Part shown: in pieces, positions 17,848 to 25,691 of the stretch
Layout of the letters: each line of letters begins with the position of its first letter
How positions within the stretch are numbered: position 1 is the stretch's first letter
Assembly: GCA_028686425.1 (NCBI GenBank)
Contig: JAQUBZ010000003.1
Location: 46,185-110,184 of the forward strand
Origin: Bacteroidales bacterium
GTDB lineage: Bacteria; Bacteroidota; Bacteroidia; Bacteroidales; UBA932
Reading direction: 5' to 3'
Length of the DNA stretch: 64,000 bases
Notes under the pieces: generated by a model
The model's input: only the letters and a program-made list of their open reading frames with translations
Told to the model about the DNA's origin: nothing
The model's database searches: none
Position numbers and translations under genes: made by a program

Positions 17848-18011
17848 TCTTCATCGTTCACGACAAGTTTGACAGCCATCTGGGGCATATATCCGAATCC
17901 GGGAAAGGATGAACTCTCATTCCAGACGGCGGCCGTTATGCCTTCATTTTCCAGAACTCCTTGAGCAACGTGGGCTTCAAAAGGGTCAATAAATGATGCT
18001 ACTTCTTTCAT
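17799..18011 (-). CDS. DUF2007-like small protein
   Basis: A 70-aa protein beginning KEVASFIDPFEAHVAQGVLENEGITAAVWNE and containing VVNDEDYEMALKVLEA. This matches the DUF2007 ferredoxin-like fold annotated as a putative signal-transducing protein; its ligand is unknown. Its ATG shares one base with the stop of the upstream membrane-protein gene, so the two are co-translated. The 49-bp antisense overlap with the DUF3109 gene covers about a quarter of its coding sequence. Confidence 0.65.
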   Translation of the reverse strand: MKEVASFIDPFEAHVAQGVLENEGITAAVWNESSSFPGFGYMPQMAVKLVVNDEDYEMALKVLEAASNTE

Positions 18012-18499
18012 TATTGTATATCCGATTGATCTATGTCTTCACGCCTTATTTTGTAGTTTACGGTCCTGACTATTCTGTCAACGTCCTTTCTGTAACCATC
18101 GATTATAATGGGGTTGTCGGAGATATTGACTGTGATGCGGTCCTCATACATTCTGTTTATTTTCAGCCATGTCTTTTTCTGTCTGAAAATCAGGGTATCG
18201 GCAGTTTCTTCTTCGAGAGCAAGGCCTGTCTCATCGAAAACGCTGACAATAATGTTTCTGTATTTGGCAAACTCTCCGTTGAGATATACTTTTCTTTTGA
18301 CAAATCCCAAAGCCGGATAAACTGCAGCTACAAGAATGAAAAATATAGCAAGTTTGGGAAGTGCTCCATCGTCAAACAGGTCGGTAAAGGTCATCCCCGG
18401 CTGTTTGGCCGTTGTCAGCAGAAATATGATTGAAACTATCAAAAAGAAAATAATCAAGAAATAAAACAAGTACTTGATGGAGCGTATAAAATATTTCAT
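18011..18499 (-). CDS. small membrane protein of unknown function
   Basis: A 162-aa protein with two hydrophobic helices near the N-terminus (about residues 11-29 and 49-66), followed by a hydrophilic domain rich in charged residues that contains KTWLKINRMYEDRITVNISDNPIIIDG. The layout suggests an inner membrane protein with a soluble C-terminal domain. It resembles no named family that I can identify with confidence. The tight coupling to the DUF2007 gene suggests a shared role. Confidence 0.6.
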   Translation of the reverse strand: MKYFIRSIKYLFYFLIIFFLIVSIIFLLTTAKQPGMTFTDLFDDGALPKLAIFFILVAAVYPALGFVKRKVYLNGEFAKYRNIIVSVFDETGLALEEETADTLIFRQKKTWLKINRMYEDRITVNISDNPIIIDGYRKDVDRIVRTVNYKIRREDIDQSDIQ

Positions 18500-18519
18500 G
18501 GTGTTGTATTTATAATGGT

Positions 18520-19089
18520 TCAGACAAAAGTATTAATTTTTTCAAGAATATCATCAATAGAATTACAAAAAGTGATAAGGTCGAGCTCTTCACTGCGGAT
18601 GAATCCATTTATTGCCATATTATGCATCATCTGAATCAACGGATCGTAATAACCCTCAAGATTGAGAATGAAGATAGGTTTTGAATTATATCCAAGCTGT
18701 TTGTTGATTGCAAAAGTGAATAATTCGTCCAGAGTGCCGAAACTTCCCGGAAGAACGATACAGAAACTGCTCATTTCTTCCATTTTCTTTTTTCTTTCAG
18801 CCATGTCGGCCACCTCAATCATCCTTGACAGATTGTGATGCATTACCTCAATCCCCCTTGAACTATTTTCCTTTTTTCCCTTAAAACCTGTCGGAAAAAC
18901 CCCTATAATTTCACCTTTTCCTTCGGATACTCCATCTGCAAGAGCTTTCATCGTACCGACATTGGCCCCTCCATACACAGTGCGAAATCCTTTTTGGGCA
19001 AGAGCTCTTCCAAGTTTTTTTGCCGCTTCGACAAATATCGGTTTGTTTCCGGAGGAGGATCCCAGATATACTAAAGCTGTTCTTTCCAT
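18520..19089 (-). CDS. LOG family protein (TIGR00730 type)
   Basis: A 189-aa Rossmann-fold protein of the lonely-guy family, which releases the base from nucleoside 5'-monophosphates (cytokinin-type phosphoribohydrolase). Visible segments are YLGSSSGNKPIFVEAAKKLGRALA, VYGGANVGTMKALADG and IVLPGSFGTLDELFTF. The last corresponds to the catalytic PGGxGTxxE motif, but the second glycine is serine here. Substrate in bacteria of this type is uncertain. It lies 20 bp upstream of the small membrane protein gene and is likely co-transcribed with it. Confidence 0.8.
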   Translation of the reverse strand: MERTALVYLGSSSGNKPIFVEAAKKLGRALAQKGFRTVYGGANVGTMKALADGVSEGKGEIIGVFPTGFKGKKENSSRGIEVMHHNLSRMIEVADMAERKKKMEEMSSFCIVLPGSFGTLDELFTFAINKQLGYNSKPIFILNLEGYYDPLIQMMHNMAINGFIRSEELDLITFCNSIDDILEKINTFV

Positions 19090-19119
19090 AATATTGTGTG
19101 CGTTTTTATACGCTCTCTA

Positions 19120-19127
19120 CAAAACTA
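19120..19127 (-). promoter_or_regulatory. candidate -7 box for the LOG gene
   Basis: The minus strand reads TAGTTTTG (TAnnTTTG), 30 bp upstream of the LOG start codon. The -33 element is not clear. Confidence 0.35.
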
Positions 19128-19151
19128 ATGCTACAATTCAAAAAAAGGAAT

Positions 19152-19159
19152 TATTTTTG
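19152..19159 (+). promoter_or_regulatory. candidate -7 box for the coiled-coil gene
   Basis: TATTTTTG matches TAnnTTTG, 36 bp before the ATG at 19196. No -33 TTG is present at the usual distance. Confidence 0.35.
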
Positions 19160-19195
19160 CATACATAAATAACATTAATCATAAAATGGAATAAT

Positions 19196-20062
19196 ATGGA
19201 AGACGAAAGCAAAATGAAAAAAATTGTAATAGCCCTCTCTATAGTTGCGGGTCTGTTACTTGTAGGTCTTGTATTTTTGTATTTAAACAGGAGCAATATC
19301 ATAAAAGACCTCAATGTCGAAAAGAGTGATTTGACCAATGAGCTCGTTTCTCTTCAAAATGACTATGCTTCGCTGACTACCACCAATGAAACAATTAATG
19401 CCGAGTTGACTGTTGAAAAAGAAAAAGTGGAACAGCTGATAGAGCGCATTCAAAACACTGAAGCCACCAATAGAACCAAAATACGTCAATATGAGAAAGA
19501 GTTGGGTACTTTGCGTTCAATAATGAAAGGATATATTGTCCAAATCGATTCATTGAATACTCTCAACATTGCATTGAGAGAGGAGGCAAGTGCTGCGCGT
19601 CAGGAAGCTCAAGAGAGTAAAAAGCAATATGACGAGTTGCGTACCACCACCGATGAATATGCGAAACAAGTAACTGCCGGTGCCGTTATCAAGGCGAGAG
19701 CAATATCTGTTGTGGCCATCAACTCTTCAAATAAGGAAACTGACCGCAGCAGCAGGGTTCAAAAGCTTAAGACCTGTCTAAGCCTGATTGAAAATTCAAT
19801 TGCAGAGAAAGGTCCAAAGGTGATTTACATCAGAGTGACAGGTCCTGATGGAATACTTATCGCCGGTGATCAGCAGAGGATTTTTGAAGTCGGAGGAGAG
19901 GAGATGATATATTCTGCATCGCGTGAGGTCGATTATCAGGGTGAAGAGGTGGAAATATGCATCTATTTTGCCAACCCTCAAGGTTTTGTCAAAGGAGTTT
20001 ACACAGTTGACGTTTATTCTTCGGAGATAAAACTCGGATCAGCCGACATAATGTTGAGATAA
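19196..20062 (+). CDS. membrane-anchored coiled-coil protein
   Basis: A 288-aa protein with one N-terminal transmembrane helix (about residues 9-29, KIVIALSIVAGLLLVGLVFLY). A long heptad-rich coiled coil follows (about 35-165), then a compact C-terminal domain with beta-strand character (VIYIRVTGPDGILIAGDQQRIFEVGG and VEICIYFANPQGFVKGVYTVDVYSS). It probably faces the periplasm, as a tether or scaffold. An alternative start seven codons later would remove only polar residues. It lies 6 bp before hemW and is probably co-transcribed with it. Function is unknown. Confidence 0.7.
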   Translation: MEDESKMKKIVIALSIVAGLLLVGLVFLYLNRSNIIKDLNVEKSDLTNELVSLQNDYASLTTTNETINAELTVEKEKVEQLIERIQNTEATNRTKIRQYEKELGTLRSIMKGYIVQIDSLNTLNIALREEASAARQEAQESKKQYDELRTTTDEYAKQVTAGAVIKARAISVVAINSSNKETDRSSRVQKLKTCLSLIENSIAEKGPKVIYIRVTGPDGILIAGDQQRIFEVGGEEMIYSASREVDYQGEEVEICIYFANPQGFVKGVYTVDVYSSEIKLGSADIMLR

Positions 20063-20068
20063 TCTGTA

Positions 20069-21220
20069 ATGGCCGGAATATACATTCATGTCCCATTCTG
20101 TTCATCGTTTTGTATATATTGTAATTTTTATTCCGAAATCGACAAAGGTGGGATAATCGGATGGAGGTCGTCTCTTATAGAGGAGATTACTCAGCGCAGA
20201 AATTTTTTTAAGAGAGGGGTTCTTCCCGAAACGTTATATTTCGGAGGGGGGACCCCCTCTCTTTTGCCCCTTTCGGACCTTAAAATGATAACATCTCATC
20301 TGAAATCGATTTTTCAAGTGGATAATTTCAAGGAATTTACAATTGAGGTCAATCCGGACGATATATGCAATAGTGGTTCGGAGGGTAGAGAAGATTTGGT
20401 GTCCGGATATAAAGATTTGGGAGTCAATAGAATAAGCATGGGAATACAGTCTTTTTCAGATGACCATCTGAAATGGATGAGGAGGAGGCATACGGCTTCC
20501 GAAGCCATTGAAGCCTTTCACAGGTTGAGAGAAGAGGGATTTGATAATATTTCCATCGATTTGATTTTCGGCTTTGCCTCTCTTTCCACTGACGAGTGGG
20601 TGAACAACATAGAACAGGCCATATCTCTTCGTCCCGAACACATTTCATGCTATCAGATGAGTATAGAGGATGGAAGCGATCTGTATGACCTTGCTGAAAC
20701 CGGAAAATACATCGAACCACGGCAGGAGAAATCTGCACGGCAATATGCGTTGTTGCAGAAACGTCTTGCAGAAGCAGGCTACAGGCAGTATGAAATATCC
20801 AATTTCAGCCTTCCCGGTTGTGAATCAAAGCATAACGGCAGTTATTGGAGCAGGGATCCTTATCTGGGGCTTGGTCCGGGTGCCCATTCTTTTGATGGCG
20901 ACAGGCTGAGAAGGTGGAATGTTGCCGATACAAAGAAGTATAACAGTGCAATTGAAAGCGGGCAATCTTATTTTGAGTCGGAGCATTTATCCGGCGAAGA
21001 TGTATTTAACGAACAGATAATGCTCGGATTGAGAACAATACGCGGTTGTTCCATCAAATCATTGGATAAACAATTATTTGCCAAAATAAAACCGGCTGTG
21101 ACTCAATTGGTCAAAGCCGGCAGTATAATTATCGATAATGATATTTTGAGTATTCCCTCCGAGAAATTGTTTGTTTCGGACGGGATAATGGGCTCTCTAT
21201 TTATAGAACAGAAGGAATAG
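20069..21220 (+). CDS. hemW: radical SAM family heme chaperone HemW
   Basis: A 383-aa radical SAM protein with the motif CSSFCIYCNF (CxxxCxxC) that ligates the [4Fe-4S] cluster, the TLYFGGGTPS segment, and the HemN/HemW-type HNGSYWSRDPYLGLGPGAHSF region. The extra N-terminal residues of true coproporphyrinogen dehydrogenase HemN are missing and the length fits HemW, which transfers heme to target proteins. The first residues (AGIYIHVPFC) match the family start, so the ATG at 20069 is well supported. Its 3' end overlaps the convergent sdhC by 20 bp. Confidence 0.88.
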   Translation: MAGIYIHVPFCSSFCIYCNFYSEIDKGGIIGWRSSLIEEITQRRNFFKRGVLPETLYFGGGTPSLLPLSDLKMITSHLKSIFQVDNFKEFTIEVNPDDICNSGSEGREDLVSGYKDLGVNRISMGIQSFSDDHLKWMRRRHTASEAIEAFHRLREEGFDNISIDLIFGFASLSTDEWVNNIEQAISLRPEHISCYQMSIEDGSDLYDLAETGKYIEPRQEKSARQYALLQKRLAEAGYRQYEISNFSLPGCESKHNGSYWSRDPYLGLGPGAHSFDGDRLRRWNVADTKKYNSAIESGQSYFESEHLSGEDVFNEQIMLGLRTIRGCSIKSLDKQLFAKIKPAVTQLVKAGSIIIDNDILSIPSEKLFVSDGIMGSLFIEQKE

Positions 21221-21884
21221 GAAGCCATCCGTTGGCTCTGCAGCATGCAACGACAGCCACGATTACAAATCCTCCAACCAGAATGGTTGCAACCACATAT
21301 CCTATCACTTTCCATCGTTTAAGCCAGATGTTGTTATTCCATCCTATGGTTTGGAATGCACTCCAAAATCCGTGAGTAAGGTGGAACCATATTGCGGCAA
21401 ACCACAATATATAAAGGATGGTGATGCAGATATTTCCAAAAGTGGCGTACATAAGTTCGTTCGGATCTGCAGACGGTTGTCCTGTCCACTCTTTCAACTG
21501 CATATCTGCCCAGAAATCGGTAAGGTGAAGAGCTATCCCCAACAATACGATAAGGCCAAGAACAATCATGTTCCTTGCAGCCCATGAATCGGTAGCGGCT
21601 TTATTTGAAACAGCATATCTCTTGTAACCTCCGCGAGCCTTAAGATTGAGAATGGTGAGAATCAGAGCGTAAATGATATGAATGACAAATCCTGCGGCAA
21701 GTATCGGAACCATGATACTAACGATTGGGAGTGCCATAAATTCACATGCAGCCTCAAAATCGGCAGGACTTATCACCGAGACGAAATTGATTGACATGTG
21801 CAATGTCAGAAACAAAATCAGGAATAAACCGGTAATACTCATTATCAGTTTTTTTCCGATAGAAGACGTAAATATATTTGCCAT
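21201..21884 (-). CDS. sdhC: succinate dehydrogenase/fumarate reductase cytochrome b subunit
   Basis: Membrane anchor of complex II, Bacteroidota single-subunit type (227 aa, five predicted helices). It begins SSIGKKLIMSITGLFLILFLTLHMSIN, a typical start with a heme-ligand histidine. Further histidines lie in HIIYALILTI, ALHLTDFW and WFHLTHGFWSAFQ. It would carry heme b and pass electrons between menaquinone and the SdhAB catalytic subunits. The flavoprotein and iron-sulfur genes that usually follow directly are absent: hemW converges on its 3' end and pyrH diverges on the other side. Confidence 0.9.
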   Translation of the reverse strand: MANIFTSSIGKKLIMSITGLFLILFLTLHMSINFVSVISPADFEAACEFMALPIVSIMVPILAAGFVIHIIYALILTILNLKARGGYKRYAVSNKAATDSWAARNMIVLGLIVLLGIALHLTDFWADMQLKEWTGQPSADPNELMYATFGNICITILYILWFAAIWFHLTHGFWSAFQTIGWNNNIWLKRWKVIGYVVATILVGGFVIVAVVACCRANGWLPIPSVL

Positions 21885-21912
21885 ATTGTAATATTTTTAG
21901 TTTATCAGGTCG

Positions 21913-21920
21913 CAAAGATA
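21913..21920 (-). promoter_or_regulatory. candidate -7 box for sdhC
   Basis: The minus strand reads TATCTTTG (TAnnTTTG), 28 bp upstream of the sdhC start. No clear -33 element. Confidence 0.4.
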
Positions 21921-21929
21921 AGTCCTAAC

Positions 21930-21960
21930 TTGTAAAAATCATAATATTTGGCTATTTTTG
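21930..21960 (+). promoter_or_regulatory. promoter of pyrH-frr-DAHP synthase operon
   Basis: TTG (21930-21932), a 20-bp spacer and TATTTTTG (21953-21960) form a good Bacteroidota promoter, 15 bp before the pyrH ATG. Confidence 0.55.
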
Positions 21961-21975
21961 TTTCTCTTAATTCTT

Positions 21976-22692
21976 ATGAATATGAAATATAAAAGGATTT
22001 TATTAAAACTTAGCGGTGAAGCTATAGGCGGCTCTGACGGAGTTGGTCTGGATGAAGCCGTAATGGCACAATATGCCGGAGAGATTGCAGGAATTGTCAA
22101 AAACGGAGTACAAGTTGCTATAGTCATAGGTGGAGGTAATATTTTCAGGGGTCTTGCAGGTACGCAGCGCGGGTTTGACCGTGTACGCGGAGATCAGATG
22201 GGGATGTTGGCTACGGTGATTAACAGCATCGGTCTCTCGCTCTCTCTGCGCAATGCAGGCCTTGACGCCGAGGTGTTTACTTCAACCCCCATGCGCCCGA
22301 TGGCCAAATATTATATGAGAGACGAAGTTCTCTCTTTTATGGAACAGGGAGGTGTGGCATTGATTGCCGGTGGTACAGGTAATCCTTTTTTCACTACCGA
22401 TTCGGCAGCCGCATTGAGGGCCTGTGAAATAAAATGTGACGCTCTTCTCAAGGGGACGAAGGTTGACGGTGTTTACAATTGCAATCCCATGAAACATCCC
22501 GATGCCGTCAAATACGATACCCTTACTTTTGACAAGGCTCTCCGCGACAATCTTCGAGTTATGGATCAGACTGCATTTACCTTGTGCAGGGAGAATGATA
22601 TGCCTATCATAGTGTTTGATATCAACAACAAGGGAGATCTCGGCAAAGTTGTAAGCGGAGAAAAAGTGGGTACTATAGTTAATAATGGATAA
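21976..22692 (+). CDS. pyrH: UMP kinase
   Basis: Phosphorylates UMP to UDP in pyrimidine nucleotide synthesis; a hexameric amino-acid-kinase-fold enzyme of 238 aa. KRILLKLSGEAIGG is the N-terminal nucleotide-binding strand. IVIGGGNIFRG, GTGNPFFTTDSAAALRACEI and DGVYNCNPMKHPDAVKYDTLTF are standard PyrH segments. I start at the ATG at 21976 (MNMKYKRI); the ATG at 21982 is nearly as good. The next gene is frr (18 bp), a common pairing. Confidence 0.95.
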   Translation: MNMKYKRILLKLSGEAIGGSDGVGLDEAVMAQYAGEIAGIVKNGVQVAIVIGGGNIFRGLAGTQRGFDRVRGDQMGMLATVINSIGLSLSLRNAGLDAEVFTSTPMRPMAKYYMRDEVLSFMEQGGVALIAGGTGNPFFTTDSAAALRACEIKCDALLKGTKVDGVYNCNPMKHPDAVKYDTLTFDKALRDNLRVMDQTAFTLCRENDMPIIVFDINNKGDLGKVVSGEKVGTIVNNG

Positions 22693-22710
22693 TAATTTAA
22701 AATCAAAGAT

Positions 22711-23274
22711 ATGTTAGAAAAATCAAAGGAAATTATATCGACTGCCAAGGTTAAAATGTCCGATGCAGTTGCATTTTTGGAAGAAGACCTTAAAACCTAC
22801 CGTGCAGGTAAGGCCAATCCTGCCGTATTCAATGCAGTCATGGTTAATTATTACGGTTCGATGACACCCGTTCCACAAGTGGCAAGTGTCACTGTCCCGG
22901 ACGCAAAGACCATGCTTATACAGCCTTGGGAGAAAAAGATGATCCCAATCATCGAAAAAGCCATTATGGATGCAAATATAGGTTTTACTCCTCAAAATAA
23001 CGGAGAACAGATTCGCATCAATGTCCCTGCCCTCACAGAGGAACGCCGCAAGGATTTGGTAAAGAAAGCCAAAGTTGCAGGTGAAAATGCCAAAATCAGT
23101 ATCAGAAATGCCCGTCGTGATGGCATTGAGATGTTAAAGAAACTTCAAAAAGACGGAATGCCTGAAGACGTTGCCAAGGATGCCGAAAATGAAATTCAGA
23201 AGGAAACAGACATTTTTACCAAAAAAATTGATGAAATTCTCGTTGTTAAAGAGAAAGAAATAATGACAGTGTAG
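22711..23274 (+). CDS. frr: ribosome recycling factor
   Basis: Splits the post-termination ribosome together with EF-G. The 187-aa length is standard. It has the three-helix bundle and hinge: LEEDLKTYRAGKANPAVFNAVMVNYYGS near the N-terminus, and TEERRKDLVKKAKVAGENAKISIRNARRDGIEMLKK in the long helices. Its stop codon shares one base with the GTG start of the next gene (TAGTG). Confidence 0.95.
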   Translation: MLEKSKEIISTAKVKMSDAVAFLEEDLKTYRAGKANPAVFNAVMVNYYGSMTPVPQVASVTVPDAKTMLIQPWEKKMIPIIEKAIMDANIGFTPQNNGEQIRINVPALTEERRKDLVKKAKVAGENAKISIRNARRDGIEMLKKLQKDGMPEDVAKDAENEIQKETDIFTKKIDEILVVKEKEIMTV

Positions 23275-24320
23275 TGGCCGGCATTAACACATTTATTTGC
23301 GGGCCTTGCAGTGCAGAGAGCGAAGAACAGGTTCTTCGCACGGCGGAGGCGTTGAACCTTATTTTCAGACCTGACGGGACAAGGTATGTCACTGCTTTCC
23401 GTGCGGGATTATGGAAACCTCGAACTCATCCCGGAGCATTTGAGGGAGTGGGGGAGAAAGGTATTCCATGGATGGTAAGGGTTCGGAAAGAGCTTGGAAT
23501 GAAAGTCATCGTTGAGGTCGCCAATCCGGCACATCTCGAAAGTGTATTAAAGGCGGGACTTGACATGATTTGGATAGGAAGTCGTACTACCACCAATCCT
23601 TTTGCGATGCAGGATCTTGCAGATGCACTTAAAGGGGTGGATATCCCCGTTTATATAAAAAATCCGATAAATCCCGATGTGGAGTTATGGATCGGAGCCT
23701 TTGAAAGATTTCAAAGAGCCGGTATCAGACAACTTGCGGCAATTCACAGAGGTTTCTCGTTTTATGAGAAAAGCAAATATCGCAATGTGCCCAAGTGGCA
23801 GGTTCCCATAGATTTGAAACAACGTTTCGGAGATATTCCCCTACTATGTGATGCAAGCCATATTGCCGGTAAGAGGGAATATATTCCGGAGATTTCCCAG
23901 AAAGCTATGGATTTGGGCTTTGACGGCCTGTTTATAGAGAGTCATATCAATCCCGATGCAGCACTCAGTGATGCACGACAGCAGTTGACCCCTTCAGCAG
24001 CAGAGTCGTTAATCAAAGGTTTGATTATAAGGGATGTAAATTCTGAAAATACAGATTATCTTGCTGCAATTGAGCATCTCAGGGCACATATAGATGTTAT
24101 AGATGATAATTTGCTCGATCTTCTCTCTACAAGAATGGAGATAGTTGACAAGATTGGCCGTTACAAGAGAGACAACAATATCACGATTCTTCAGCAACAT
24201 CGATGGGAAGAGGTATTGAACAAAGTTGTTGCAGAAGGGGTAAAAAAGGGGCTTGATGAAAGTTTTATACAGGAACTGTTCAAACTTATACACCAAGCCT
24301 CTATAGAGCGTCAAAGTTGA
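23274..24320 (+). CDS. bifunctional DAHP synthase / chorismate mutase (type II)
   Basis: Fusion enzyme of aromatic amino acid synthesis. Residues 1 to about 250 are a 3-deoxy-7-phosphoheptulonate synthase (FICGPCSAESEEQVLRTAEAL, FRAGLWKPRTHPGAFEG, DMIWIGSRTTTNPFAMQDLADAL, LLCDASHIAGKREYIPEISQKAMDLG). Residues from about 263 are an AroQ-type chorismate mutase helix bundle (LRAHIDVIDDNLLDLLSTRMEIVDKIGRYKRDNNI). This N-DAHPS/C-CM order is a Bacteroidota arrangement in which the mutase domain can mediate feedback control. The start is a GTG overlapping the frr stop by one base. The coding sequence is 348 aa. Confidence 0.92.
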   Translation: MAGINTFICGPCSAESEEQVLRTAEALNLIFRPDGTRYVTAFRAGLWKPRTHPGAFEGVGEKGIPWMVRVRKELGMKVIVEVANPAHLESVLKAGLDMIWIGSRTTTNPFAMQDLADALKGVDIPVYIKNPINPDVELWIGAFERFQRAGIRQLAAIHRGFSFYEKSKYRNVPKWQVPIDLKQRFGDIPLLCDASHIAGKREYIPEISQKAMDLGFDGLFIESHINPDAALSDARQQLTPSAAESLIKGLIIRDVNSENTDYLAAIEHLRAHIDVIDDNLLDLLSTRMEIVDKIGRYKRDNNITILQQHRWEEVLNKVVAEGVKKGLDESFIQELFKLIHQASIERQS

Positions 24321-24344
24321 GGCCTATTTCAACCTCAAATTCAA

Positions 24345-25598
24345 CTAATCTTCTTTAATAGCTTTAATACCGGGGAGTTCTATCCCTTCAAGGTATTCGA
24401 GCATTGCCCCGCCACCTGTAGATACATAACTTACTTTATCCGCATAACCCATTTGTGTGACTGCGGCAACGGAGTCCCCTCCACCTACAAGGGTAAATGC
24501 TCCGTTTTCGGTAGCTTTGGCAAGAATTTTAGCCATTTCTTTGGTTGCAACGGCAAATTTAGGCATCTCAAATACTCCGAGAGGGCCGTTCCAGAGAATG
24601 GTTTTGGAGCGCATGACTATATCTTCCCAATATTTTACGGTAGAAGGAGCAGCATCCATTCCCTGCCATCCGTCAGGAATCTCAAAGTTTGAAACAACTT
24701 TGGAATTGGCATCATTACTGAAATCGTCTGCAATGACAACTTCATTGTTCCAGCGGATTTTCATCCCTTTGGCTTCAGCCTTTTTCATAATATTGTCGGC
24801 AACTTCAATCTGGTCGTCTTCACAGATAGAATTACCAATCCTGCCACCCTGAGCCTTTACAAAAGTGAAGGCCATACCTCCGCAAATGATCAGATTGTCC
24901 ACCTTATCGATAAGATTCTCTATTATGCCTATCTTTGATGAAACTTTTGCTCCACCTATGATGGCAGTAAGAGGTCTTGCCGGATTGTTGAGCACCTTGT
25001 CAATGGCCTTGATTTCACCCTCCATTACATAACCGAACATCTTGTCATTAGGAAAATACTTGGCAATCAATGCTGTAGAGGCATGGGCCCTATGAGCTGT
25101 GCCGAAAGCGTCGTTGATATAACAATCTGCGTAAGATGCCAATTTCTTCACAAATGCCTTCTGGCTCTCCTTTACAGCTGCTTTTGCAGCCTTTTTCTCT
25201 TCGTCCGAGGCGTCATCGGCAAGTCCGCGCGGTTTACCTTCCTCTTCAGCATAAAATCTCAAATTTTCAAGGAGAAGAACTTCTCCCGGTTTTAGTGCGG
25301 CAGCTTGTTCGTCAGCCTTTTGGCAATCGGGAGCAAACTGTACTTTAACGCCGAGATATTGCTCGATACGTGCAATTACATGTTTGAGGGAAAATTTGTC
25401 GGCCGGTCCTTTCGGACGTCCGAGGTGTGACATAATAATCAGTGCACCACCTTTCTCAAGAACCTTTTTGAGTGTTGGGACAGCCGCTCTGATGCGAGTA
25501 TCATCCGTTATTTCAAATTGCTCATTAAGAGGAACATTGAAATCTACCCTAACAATGGCTTTCCTGCCATTAAAATCATAAGTGTCTATACTCTTCAT
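24345..25598 (-). CDS. pgk: phosphoglycerate kinase
   Basis: Glycolytic enzyme interconverting 1,3-bisphosphoglycerate and 3-phosphoglycerate with ADP/ATP. Length is about 417 aa from the ATG at 25598 ([25 protein letters not shown]); the in-frame ATG 48 bp upstream only adds a non-conserved stretch. [15 protein letters not shown] ([12 protein letters not shown]), [27 protein letters not shown] and the C-terminal nucleotide loop [13 protein letters not shown] are all present. It is monocistronic with its own promoter. Confidence 0.96.
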   Translation of the reverse strand: MKSIDTYDFNGRKAIVRVDFNVPLNEQFEITDDTRIRAAVPTLKKVLEKGGALIIMSHLGRPKGPADKFSLKHVIARIEQYLGVKVQFAPDCQKADEQAAALKPGEVLLLENLRFYAEEEGKPRGLADDASDEEKKAAKAAVKESQKAFVKKLASYADCYINDAFGTAHRAHASTALIAKYFPNDKMFGYVMEGEIKAIDKVLNNPARPLTAIIGGAKVSSKIGIIENLIDKVDNLIICGGMAFTFVKAQGGRIGNSICEDDQIEVADNIMKKAEAKGMKIRWNNEVVIADDFSNDANSKVVSNFEIPDGWQGMDAAPSTVKYWEDIVMRSKTILWNGPLGVFEMPKFAVATKEMAKILAKATENGAFTLVGGGDSVAAVTQMGYADKVSYVSTGGGAMLEYLEGIELPGIKAIKED

Positions 25599-25619
25599 AT
25601 TCTGTATATTTATTAGCCG

Positions 25620-25652
25620 CAAATTTAAAAAAAATAAGTGTATCAAATCAAA
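25620..25652 (-). promoter_or_regulatory. promoter of pgk
   Basis: On the minus strand TTTG (25652-25649), a 21-bp spacer and TAAATTTG (25627-25620) match both consensus elements, 21 bp upstream of the pgk start. Confidence 0.55.
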
Positions 25653-25677
25653 ATACCGAAGTATATATTTAATTGTC

Positions 25678-25685
25678 TATCTTTG
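25678..25685 (+). promoter_or_regulatory. candidate -7 box for methyltransferase gene
   Basis: TATCTTTG matches TAnnTTTG and ends only 6 bp before the ATG at 25692, implying a nearly leaderless mRNA. No -33 TTG is obvious. Confidence 0.35.
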
Positions 25686-25691
25686 CACAAT

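Noticed and set aside
24315..24344. Hairpin (TTGAGG / CCTCAA) between the DAHP synthase and pgk as a terminator
   Set aside because: Only a 6-bp stem, long loop, no T-run on either strand.
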